DNA of 12,381 nucleotides from Thiobacillus sp. UBA2186 (GTDB taxonomy: Bacteria; Pseudomonadota; Gammaproteobacteria; Burkholderiales; Thiobacillaceae): contig DCVO01000178.1 in assembly GCA_002327405.1 (NCBI GenBank), positions 1 to 12,381 of the forward strand, given 5' to 3'. A program made the translations under genes and the position numbers. Below are positions 6,812 to 12,381 of the stretch, piece by piece. The notes under the pieces are model-generated. The model was not told the origin of the DNA. It saw nothing but the letters and a program-made list of their open reading frames with translations, and made no database searches. Numbering within the stretch: the stretch's first letter is position 1; every line of letters starts with the position of its first letter.

Positions 6812-9000
6812 GAAGCTTTCTCGATACGGCCCTGCTTGAGCGCTTCGACCACGCGTTCTTTCGGACCATCGGCAACGATTTTGCCGTTGTCGAGGACAAT
6901 CAGGCGGTCGACGAGTTCAAGCAGGCTGGTGCGGTGGGTGACCACCAGCAGGGTTCGGCGTGCGCAGAACTGCCGCATTTTGGACTTGACGAGCTCTTCG
7001 CTGCTGTGGTCCATGGAGCTGGTGGGCTCGTCCAGCAGCAGGATGGGCGGCTCGTTGATGACGCCGCGGGCGATCGCCACGCCCTGGCGCTGCCCGCCGG
7101 AAAGCGATTCGCCGCGCTCGCCGATCAGCATGTCGAAACCGCGCGGATGGGTGTTGATCATGTCGGAAAGCCCGCCGATGTCGGCAGCGGTCAGCAACTG
7201 GGCATCGGACACGGCCGGTGCGGCCAGGGCGATGTTTTCGCGCAGGCTGCCGAAGAACAGCACGCCGTCCTGCGGAATGTAGCCGATGTTGCGGCGCAGT
7301 TCCGCCGGGTCGAGCTGGCGGATGTCCACGCCGTCCACCCGCACGGCACCCGAGCCGGGCTGGTACAGGCCGAGGATGAGCTTGAGCAGCGTCGATTTGC
7401 CGGAGCCGACGCGGCCGATGATCCCTACCCGTTCGCCCGCCTTGATGCGCAGCGATACGTTGCGCAGGGATTCGAGTTCGCTGCCCGGGTAAGTGAAGCC
7501 GACTTCCTTGAATTCGATCTCGCCCCTGAAATGCGGCCGGCTGACGAACTTGGCATCCATCGGGCGTTCCACCTCCTTGCCCATGACATTGTTGAGCGAA
7601 TCCAGGGCCGTGGTGGCATTGTGATAATTGGTGAGCAGGCCGGCCACCTGGCCGAACGGGGCCATGGCGCGCGAGGCCAGCATGGTGCAGGCGATCAGGC
7701 CGCCCATGGACAGTTCGGCATTGCCGATGCGATAAACGCCGATGACGATGACCGTGAGCGTGACCAGCTGCTGGGCCCACATCGCGCTGTTGATGCTGGT
7801 GGCGGCCAGGAGACGCAGCTGCGCGGAAGCCTTGGCCAGGTAGACCGCGCTGCGTTCCCATTTGCGCTGCATGGGGCCTTCGGCGCCGATGGCCTTGACG
7901 GTTTCCAGCCCGACCAGGCTTTCCACCAGGCCGGCATTGCGCATGGCGCCGGCGCGGTAGGTGGTTTCCGCGAGTTCGTGCATCTTGCCCTGGATGAGGA
8001 AGCCATAGCTGCCCACGACCAGCATGCCGATCAGCGGGGGAATGAGCATGGGCCAGTCGATCCATGCCATGACCGCGATGAACAGCAAGGCAAACGGCAG
8101 GTCGATGAGCGCGACGACCGTGGCCGAGGTGATGAAATCGCGCACCACCTCGAAGGAGCGCAGATTGGCGGCGAAGGAGCCCACCGAGACCGGCCGGTTT
8201 TCCATGCGGATGCCGAGCACGTGCTCCATGATGCGGGTGGAGAGGTCCACGTCCACGCGTTTTCCCGCGAGGTCGATGAAATAGCCGCGCATGACGCGCA
8301 GGCCGAAATCGGCGGCGAGGATGACGGCGAGGCCGATGGCCAGCATCCACAAGGTTTCCACCGCCTGGTTGGGCACCACGCGGTCGTACACGTTCATGGT
8401 GAACAGCGGCAGGGCGAGCGCAAACACGTTGATCAGCGCGGCCGCCATCAGCACATCCCGGTAGACCGGCAGGTTTTCCAGCATCGCGCCCCAGAACCAG
8501 TGGCGCTGGCGCAGCTTGCCGACCTCGGGCGCGCGCGAGTCGAAGTGGTATTGGGGATGGGCCAGAATCGCCACGCCGTCGTAATGGGCTTCCAATTCGG
8601 CTGCCGGCATGCTGACGGATGCCTCGCTCAGTTCCGGGAGTATCACGCGCGCGGCCTTGCCGTCCTTTTCCCAGCCCACCAGCAGGCAGGCGCTGTGATC
8701 CTTCAAGAGCAGGACGGCGGGCAGCAGGGCGGGGTTGATCTTGGCGATGGGGCGGCGGGTCAGCTTGCTGGCCAGGCCGGCGCGCCGTGCGGCGCGGGCG
8801 AACAGCGAAGGGGTCAGCCGGTTGTTGACCAGGGGCAGGCCGGCGGTGAGCGCGTCATGCGAGCGCGGCTGGCCGTGCAGGCGGGTTAATGCAACCAGGC
8901 ATTCCAGCAAGGGATCGTAGGCACGATGGCTTTCGGCTGGCTTGTCCCAGCCCGTGCCCGCCTGCACCGTATCCGAGCTGGGCATGTTTTTTTCTGGCAT
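6808..9000 (-). CDS. Type I secretion ABC transporter, LssB/LapB-type (permease-ATPase with C39-like domain)
   Basis: 730 residues in the usual order for this family. Residues 28-150 are a C39-peptidase-like domain (DPLLECLVALTRLHG, then LPAVLLLKDHSACLLVGW). The catalytic Cys position that follows the Asp in true C39 peptidases is Pro30, so it should not cleave leader peptides, as in HlyB-type domains. Residues 180-450 are the six-helix membrane domain. The ATPase has Walker A GRVGSGKST (529-537), Q-loop Gln577, signature LSGGQ (633-637), Walker B ILLLDEP (653-659) and H-loop His689. It exports unfolded RTX substrates in one step from the cytoplasm; the two adhesins next to it are the likely cargo. 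The start is uncertain: ATG at 9000 or 8985, neither with a clear ribosome site. It is the first gene of the operon and overlaps the next by 4 bp. Confidence 0.94.
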   Translation of the reverse strand: MPEKNMPSSDTVQAGTGWDKPAESHRAYDPLLECLVALTRLHGQPRSHDALTAGLPLVNNRLTPSLFARAARRAGLASKLTRRPIAKINPALLPAVLLLKDHSACLLVGWEKDGKAARVILPELSEASVSMPAAELEAHYDGVAILAHPQYHFDSRAPEVGKLRQRHWFWGAMLENLPVYRDVLMAAALINVFALALPLFTMNVYDRVVPNQAVETLWMLAIGLAVILAADFGLRVMRGYFIDLAGKRVDVDLSTRIMEHVLGIRMENRPVSVGSFAANLRSFEVVRDFITSATVVALIDLPFALLFIAVMAWIDWPMLIPPLIGMLVVGSYGFLIQGKMHELAETTYRAGAMRNAGLVESLVGLETVKAIGAEGPMQRKWERSAVYLAKASAQLRLLAATSINSAMWAQQLVTLTVIVIGVYRIGNAELSMGGLIACTMLASRAMAPFGQVAGLLTNYHNATTALDSLNNVMGKEVERPMDAKFVSRPHFRGEIEFKEVGFTYPGSELESLRNVSLRIKAGERVGIIGRVGSGKSTLLKLILGLYQPGSGAVRVDGVDIRQLDPAELRRNIGYIPQDGVLFFGSLRENIALAAPAVSDAQLLTAADIGGLSDMINTHPRGFDMLIGERGESLSGGQRQGVAIARGVINEPPILLLDEPTSSMDHSSEELVKSKMRQFCARRTLLVVTHRTSLLELVDRLIVLDNGKIVADGPKERVVEALKQGRIEKAS

Positions 9001-9320
9001 GTTTATCGAGGTGTTGACAGCTGTTTAACCGGTTTTGCGGGATGCCGGCCATGTCTCCATGGACGCCGGCAAGCAGTACAACCAACGACAATCTTATCCC
9101 AATTTTTTAATACACCCCTGCAAACCATATTACAGGCACAAAAAAACAGCGAACCTTTCAGTCCGCTGTCTGGTTGCTTGTCAGGGATGCCGGCTGCCGA
9201 TACTGCGGCCGCTTTCGTCTTGGCATCGGCAAAGGTTGTCTGCCCGAAATCGAATGACGCAGCCCCCCTTCTCTTGCGCGAAGAGGCTCAAGCACGCGTG
9301 CCGGCCTATGCGCAGGGGGG
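9001..9320. other. 320-bp intergenic region between copper chaperone and secretion operon
   Basis: No credible gene was seen; the short frames across it lack family features. In minus-strand order it holds a GC-rich nested inverted repeat next to the chaperone stop (9261-9322), an intrinsic terminator (9138-9169), an AT-rich stretch at about 9075-9136 that may hold the operon promoter (GATAAG-like -10 with TTGCAG 19 nt upstream, a poor spacing), a bulged hairpin with GCCGGC arms (9044-9070), and small palindromes AACCGGTT (9027-9034) and ACAGCTGT just before the exporter start. The promoter position is not certain. Confidence 0.5.
9138..9169 (-). terminator. Intrinsic terminator downstream of the copper chaperone gene
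   Basis: In the minus direction, ACAGCG and CGCTGT (6 bp) plus four inner pairs (two G-U) close on a GAAA tetraloop. The hairpin (9146-9169) is followed by a run of seven T (9140-9146). This is a textbook intrinsic terminator. It lies about 150 nt past the chaperone stop and isolates that gene from the secretion operon. Confidence 0.85.
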
Positions 9321-9322
9321 CT
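9261..9322. repeat. Nested inverted repeat overlapping the chaperone stop codon
   Basis: AGCCCCCCT (9261-9269) is perfectly complementary to AGGGGGGCT (9314-9322), the second arm overlapping the TAG stop of the copper chaperone gene. Between the arms are a 5-bp hairpin CTCTT/AAGAG (9271-9285) and a self-complementary GCACGCGTGC (9292-9301). The RNA could fold as a closed multi-branch structure at the 3' end of the message. Function unknown. Confidence 0.5.
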
Positions 9323-9761
9323 AATGGGAGGACATCGGCGCCTGCATGGAACGCACTTCAGCCGTCGCTTCAAGCTTTTCGACTTTGTCGCCGCTCTTGA
9401 TGGTGAGCGTGAGCGGCACCTTGTCGCCCGCCTTGAGCGGATTTTTGGGCGTATACAGCATGAGATGCAGCCCGCCGGGCGCGAGCCTGACGGTCTTGCC
9501 CTTGGGCAGTTCGACTTGTTTGATCTCGCGCATTTGCATGACGTCGCCCAGCATTTTCATTTCATGCAATTCGATCTTGCCGACTGCAGGGCTGGCGGCC
9601 TGGATCAGGCTGGCATCCTGGTCGCTGGTGAGGTCCATGAATCCTCCCACCACGGCCTGGCCGGGGGCGGGTTCGCGTATCCAGGCGTTGTCCACCTTCA
9701 CGCCGGCCGCCAGAACCGGACTGGCAAGCAATACGCTAACGAGCAGGGCAGGCAATCTCAT
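9321..9761 (-). CDS. Periplasmic copper chaperone, PCu(A)C family
   Basis: 146 residues. The N-terminus is a signal peptide (MRLPALLVSVLLASPVLAAG), likely cut near residue 18-20. The mature part carries the copper site of the family, H-x10-M-x21-H-x-M: His66, Met77, His99 and Met101, all with exact spacing. Proteins of this family bind Cu(I) in the periplasm and pass it on to the CuA site of cytochrome c oxidase or its assembly factors. The C-terminus (SMQAPMSSH) adds further possible metal ligands. The start is supported by GGAG 7 nt before the ATG. There is no Sco-like or oxidase gene beside it here; it seems to be a single gene between a terminator just upstream and another downstream, so its link to the adhesin operon is only positional. 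Confidence 0.93.
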   Translation of the reverse strand: MRLPALLVSVLLASPVLAAGVKVDNAWIREPAPGQAVVGGFMDLTSDQDASLIQAASPAVGKIELHEMKMLGDVMQMREIKQVELPKGKTVRLAPGGLHLMLYTPKNPLKAGDKVPLTLTIKSGDKVEKLEATAEVRSMQAPMSSH

Positions 9762-9773
9762 CGATCATCTCCG

Positions 9774-9802
9774 AAAAAAATGCCCACCTTGGGGGCGGGC
9801 AT
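9774..9802 (-). terminator. Intrinsic terminator/possible attenuator just before the copper chaperone start
   Basis: In the minus direction a 9-bp stem (ATGCCCGCC against GGTGGGCAT, one G-U pair; 9780-9802) with a 5-nt loop is followed by seven T (9774-9780). It lies about 105 nt past the TPR-protein stop, so it can end that transcript. It also ends only 12 nt before the chaperone ATG, with the GGAG ribosome site right after the T run, leaving no room for a promoter between them. Confidence 0.8.
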
Positions 9803-9813
9803 GAAAGGAAGGG

Positions 9814-9888
9814 GTGCATAAAAGCGGATCATGCACTGTTCGTATGATGGGCGAAGGCCTTGCAACTGACAATGCGACATGATGTCGC
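9814..9888 (-). other. Leader with two further hairpins between TPR gene and copper chaperone
   Basis: Two inverted repeats precede the terminator in the minus direction: GCGACAT/ATGTCGC (9874-9888, one-base centre) and GTGCAT/ATGCAC (9814-9836, 11-nt loop). A weak promoter-like pair (TTGCAA, TACGAA) lies between them but with only 15 nt spacing. They may be part of the leader RNA of the chaperone gene or of the 3' end of the TPR-gene message. No known riboswitch is recognised. Confidence 0.35.
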
Positions 9889-9906
9889 GGCCGGCGCCCT
9901 GGCAAT

Positions 9907-11745
9907 TCAGGCCGCGTGCTTGCGGTAGGGATAGAACTCGTCGCCCACGCGGTTCATGCGCGAGACGCCGAAGCGCGCCCTGGCTTCGCCGCTGAACTGG
10001 CCCTCGATCGCGGCATAGGCTTCGCTCGCCCAGGCCTTGTCCTTGAGCTCGTCGACGATGCCCTCGACCCAGCGCAGCTTGTCAGCCGGGCTGGCGAGCG
10101 CATTGCCGCAGGTCTCGTACACCTTGCGCACGGCGGCGGCGTCGAAGCCGGCGTTTTTCACGCGGGTGGCGAGCTGGATGCAGCCGTCGGCGCTGCCGCA
10201 GACTTGTGCGGCCTGCATGAGCACCGCCTCGGCGCCGGCGGCATCGCCGCCCCTGGCCATGAGCGAGGCGACGTGGGCGAGCGCATAATGGTCCTGGGCC
10301 CTGGCCCTGGCTTCGCCAAGCAACTGCGCGCCCCAGGCGGCGTCGCCGATGTCGGCGATCACCAGTTCGGCGAGCTTGGTGTAGTCGTAAACGCCGGCGT
10401 CGGGATTGGACTTGATGGAAGCCTCACGCTGCTGCACATAGGCGCGTGCCTTCTCGCGGCCGAGTTCCTTGTTCTTGAGCGCGGTGGCCGCGGTTTTCAC
10501 GACTTCCTTGAACCACACGAAGTCGCCGGACTTGGCGGCGGCACCGTCGAGCAGGCGCGCGACCCAGGCGGCATCGTTGACATGCTTGTCCACCGCCAGG
10601 ATCAGCGGGCGGTAGCGCAGGAACTGGTAGTCGCCCTCGTCCAGCATGGCTTCGACCTTGGCCAGCAGCTTGGCGGCGTAGAACGGGTCCTCGAGTTCGG
10701 CCATGACCTGGTCGGCCAGCGCGAACAGCTTCTTGGGCGTGTCGGCGAGATCTTCCTGCTTGCCGAATTCCACGTATTTGGCCTGGTTGGCGGCGCGTTT
10801 GTCGTATTTTGCCTGCACGCGGGCCATGCGCGCGGCATCGTCGGCGAAGTCGGTCTTGGCCGCTTCCACCACCTTGCTCATTTCGTCCAGCGAGGCCACG
10901 GCATTCTCGGCCTGGTCCATCAGGCCGGCGGCGCCGGCGGTATCGCCGGTGGATTTCAGGCCGCGCGCGAGGTCGATGAACTGCTCGGTGGCGGTGGCAA
11001 GCTCGCCGCCCTTCTTCAGCACCGCCTGCATGAACTCGGTTTCGCCGATGGCGCGGGCGGCATCCAGCAGGCTCTTCACGGCGTTGAAATCGGCGGCGCC
11101 GTCGAGCGCGCGCTGGTACAGGGCACGGGCCTTGGCCGGGTCGCCCAGGGTCTTGGCGGTCTCGCCGGCGAGAGACAGGAGGTCGGCGACATTGGTCAGC
11201 TTGCCTGCGGCCTTTTCCAGGATGGCGCCGGCATAGTCCTTGTCCTTGAGGTGCTCGACCGCGGCGGCGGCGAGCTTGGTGTATTCCACGGCGCGGGCGA
11301 TCTTGCCTTCGGCCTTTTCGTAGACCTTCCTGGCGAAGACGCTGTTGCCCAGCATGTCGGCGGCCTGGCGGCCCAGTTCGATCAGCGGGTCGAGGTTGTT
11401 GGTTTCCTTCAGCGCCTTGTCGAGGGCGGCTTCGGCGCCGGCCTGGTCGCCCAGCACCTTCATCTTGCCTTCGGCCAGATAGACCTGCTCTTCGCCCGAC
11501 ATGCAGTAGTCTTCGGCGGTCTGCAGCAGTTCTTCGGCGCGGGGCTGGTCGCCGAGCTGCTTGTAGACGATGGCGACGGCGGCCAGATCCTTGGTGAACT
11601 GGCAGTCGTCGGCGACGCGGTCGACCAGTTCCCTGGCATAGGCGGCGTCGGCGGGTTCCTGCAGGGCCTCCAGCGCCAGCGCGGCGTAGTCGGCGCCGCT
11701 GCTGCACTCGGCTTCTTTGGGGCTTAAGGTTTCGCGGGTGGCCAT
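9907..11745 (-). CDS. Uncharacterised TPR-like helical repeat protein
   Basis: 612 residues from the ATG at 11745, chosen because AGAGGA lies 7 nt upstream; the longer frame to 11784 would need a TTG start. There is no signal peptide or membrane segment, so it is probably cytoplasmic. Most of the chain is built from about 14 degenerate helix-pair repeats of roughly 35-45 residues with the pattern lgD-xx-A-xx-LL-xx-A (examples: LGDQPRAEELLQTAE, LGDQAGAEAALDKALKE, LGDPAKARALYQRAL, GGDAAGAEAVLMQAA), typical of tetratricopeptide-type scaffolds. A few Cys are present (DDCQF, DYCMSG, VCGSADGC, ETCGN). No catalytic domain is seen. It lies between hslU and the copper chaperone, is preceded by its own candidate promoter and followed by a terminator, so it is probably transcribed alone. 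Likely a protein-protein interaction scaffold; the specific role is unknown. Confidence 0.85.
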   Translation of the reverse strand: MATRETLSPKEAECSSGADYAALALEALQEPADAAYARELVDRVADDCQFTKDLAAVAIVYKQLGDQPRAEELLQTAEDYCMSGEEQVYLAEGKMKVLGDQAGAEAALDKALKETNNLDPLIELGRQAADMLGNSVFARKVYEKAEGKIARAVEYTKLAAAAVEHLKDKDYAGAILEKAAGKLTNVADLLSLAGETAKTLGDPAKARALYQRALDGAADFNAVKSLLDAARAIGETEFMQAVLKKGGELATATEQFIDLARGLKSTGDTAGAAGLMDQAENAVASLDEMSKVVEAAKTDFADDAARMARVQAKYDKRAANQAKYVEFGKQEDLADTPKKLFALADQVMAELEDPFYAAKLLAKVEAMLDEGDYQFLRYRPLILAVDKHVNDAAWVARLLDGAAAKSGDFVWFKEVVKTAATALKNKELGREKARAYVQQREASIKSNPDAGVYDYTKLAELVIADIGDAAWGAQLLGEARARAQDHYALAHVASLMARGGDAAGAEAVLMQAAQVCGSADGCIQLATRVKNAGFDAAAVRKVYETCGNALASPADKLRWVEGIVDELKDKAWASEAYAAIEGQFSGEARARFGVSRMNRVGDEFYPYRKHAA

Positions 11746-11752
11746 GATCGTA

Positions 11753-11758
11753 TCCTCT
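11753..11758 (-). promoter_or_regulatory. Ribosome binding site deciding the TPR-protein start
   Basis: AGAGGA on the minus strand lies 7 nt before the ATG at 11745. It favours this start over the in-frame TTG at 11784. Confidence 0.7.
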
Positions 11759-11829
11759 AGGCTAATTTCCTGATGAGCCCGCAAGTTTACCGCGCCCGCA
11801 TGGACACAATCCTAGAGAGGTTTTATGAG

Positions 11830-11858
11830 CTTATAGCGGCAATTTATCTAAGTCCGAA
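11830..11858 (-). promoter_or_regulatory. Candidate sigma-70-type promoter for the TPR-protein gene
   Basis: On the minus strand TTCGGA (11853-11858) and TATAAG (11830-11835) are separated by exactly 17 nt. The -10 matches five of six consensus bases, the -35 only three. It would give a 5' leader of roughly 75-80 nt. Confidence 0.4.
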
Positions 11859-11866
11859 ACCTTCTT

Positions 11867-11950
11867 AACAGGGAGGTACGGGAGGTAAGGGTGTAAGGCA
11901 AAAGACACATTGCCTTGGGTTCCCTCCCGTTCCTCCCTTACCTCCCTGTT
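11867..11950. repeat. 84-bp imperfect inverted repeat built from GGGAGG units, downstream of hslU
   Basis: AACAGGGAGGTA (11867-11878) is matched by TACCTCCCTGTT (11939-11950). The arms continue imperfectly and close with a perfect 7-bp tip AAGGCAA/TTGCCTT (11895-11901, 11910-11916). The arms hold 9-nt direct units (GGGAGGTAC, GGGAGGTAA). On the plus strand the element is followed by TTAATTTTTTT, but on the minus strand, the direction of hslU, no T run follows. It may act as a 3' hairpin for hslU or be a small mobile repeat. Confidence 0.75.
11922..11946 (-). other. Minus-strand G-quadruplex motif
   Basis: The minus strand has four GGG runs with loops of 6, 6 and 1 nt (plus-strand CCC at 11922-11924, 11926-11928, 11935-11937, 11944-11946), fitting the usual G3 with 1-7 nt loop rule. 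It lies in the distal arm of the inverted repeat, starting 13 nt past the hslU stop, so it would be in the hslU 3' UTR. Confidence 0.5.
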
Positions 11951-11958
11951 TAATTTTT

Positions 11959-12381
11959 TTACAAAACGTAGCGTGACAGATCCTCGTCGGCCGCCAGCGT
12001 ATTCAGCCGTTCGTTGACGTAATCGGCGTCGATCACGACGGTCTGGCCTTCGCGCTTGCCGGCCTCGAAGGAGATTTCCTCGAGCAGGCGCTCCATGATG
12101 GTGTGCAGGCGGCGCGCGCCGATGTTCTCGGTCTTTTCGTTGACCTGGTGGGCGATCTCGGCGATGCGACGGATGCCGTCGTTTGTGAAATCCAGCTTCA
12201 CGCCCTCGGTCGCCAGCAGGGCCTGGTATTGGCGGGTGAGGCAGGCGTCGGTGCTGGTGAGGATGCGTTCGAAATCCTCCACCGAGAGCGGACCCAGTTC
12301 CACGCGGATGGGCAGCCGCCCCTGCAACTCGGGAATGAGGTCGGAGGGGCGCGACAGATGGAAGGCGCCGCTGGCGATGAA
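11959..12381 (-). CDS. hslU: ATP-dependent protease ATPase subunit HslU (C-terminal part)
   Basis: The last 140 residues are present; the N-terminus with the nucleotide-binding P-loop is beyond the window. The visible part begins FIASGAFHLSRPSDLIPELQ and runs through GRLPIRVELGPLS, the sensor-2 region IGARRLHTIMERLLEEISFEA, and the C-terminal tail DLSRYVL. HslU is the hexameric AAA+ unfoldase that feeds substrates to the HslV peptidase in the cytoplasm; its last residues insert into HslV and activate it, and the tail here is intact. hslV would be expected just upstream (right of the window). The stop is followed at once by the GGGAGG inverted repeat. Confidence 0.97.
   Translation of the reverse strand, partial: FIASGAFHLSRPSDLIPELQGRLPIRVELGPLSVEDFERILTSTDACLTRQYQALLATEGVKLDFTNDGIRRIAEIAHQVNEKTENIGARRLHTIMERLLEEISFEAGKREGQTVVIDADYVNERLNTLAADEDLSRYVL

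Noticed and set aside
6934..8889. 651-residue plus-strand open frame opposite the ABC exporter
   Set aside because: The minus strand carries an unmistakable ABC transporter with all motifs; this frame is rich in His/Gln/Asp/Gly without any family signature.
8550..8920. Active C39 leader peptidase in the ABC exporter
   Set aside because: The residue at the catalytic Cys position is Pro30; the nearby Cys34 aligns four residues later. The domain is degenerate, as is usual for LssB/HlyB-type exporters of RTX proteins.
9916..11727. 603-residue plus-strand open frame opposite the TPR-like gene
   Set aside because: Low-complexity Gly/Ala/Val/His/Arg composition typical of the reverse strand of a GC-rich gene; no domain pattern, and the minus-strand frame has clear repeats and a ribosome site.

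Overview
The window looks like a chromosomal piece of a GC-rich Gram-negative bacterium, most likely a betaproteobacterium (Nitrosomonadales-type is an inference from the style of the HslU tail, the LssB/LapB-type secretion genes and overall GC; no 16S or other marker is present). All genes I accept lie on the minus strand, so the biological reading order runs from high to low coordinates.

Right end to left: (1) 12381-11959, the C-terminal 140 residues of the protease ATPase HslU. (2) 11866-11960, a long GGGAGG-rich imperfect inverted repeat with a minus-strand G-quadruplex motif. (3) 11745-9907, a 612-residue cytoplasmic TPR-like repeat protein of unknown role, closed by a strong intrinsic terminator (9774-9802). 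(4) 9761-9321, a secreted PCu(A)C-type copper chaperone whose start codon lies only 12 nt past that terminator. (5) 9320-9001, a 320 bp intergenic stretch with an intrinsic terminator and the leader of the next operon.

(6) 9000-4746 is a compact type I secretion operon: an LssB/LapB-type ABC exporter with a degenerate C39-like domain, an HlyD/LapC-type membrane fusion protein joined by an ATGA overlap, and a LuxR-type regulator with a degenerate receiver domain. (7) 4544-2103 and 1877-1 (runs off the window) are two tandem paralogous RTX/BapA-LapA-like adhesins with homologous N-terminal retention modules and homologous upstream regions. The first is complete (813 aa, with RTX nonapeptides and a type I C-terminal secretion signal) and ends in a perfect 13-bp-stem terminator. 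The second is cut by the window edge.

Together, regions 6-7 form a probable biofilm/surface-adhesion module. The ABC protein and fusion protein would export the two adhesins through a TolC-like outer-membrane partner not in this window. The N-terminal retention modules would hold the adhesins in the outer membrane, with release possibly by a LapG-type protease (also not in this window). The LuxR-type protein is the obvious candidate regulator. The most interesting points are the divergence of the putative LapG site between the paralogs (TAAG versus TAAA), the conserved promoter-proximal block, the phosphorylation-independent-looking regulator with a nearby palindrome, the mosaic composition of the second adhesin, and the GGGAGG hairpin/G4 element beside hslU.
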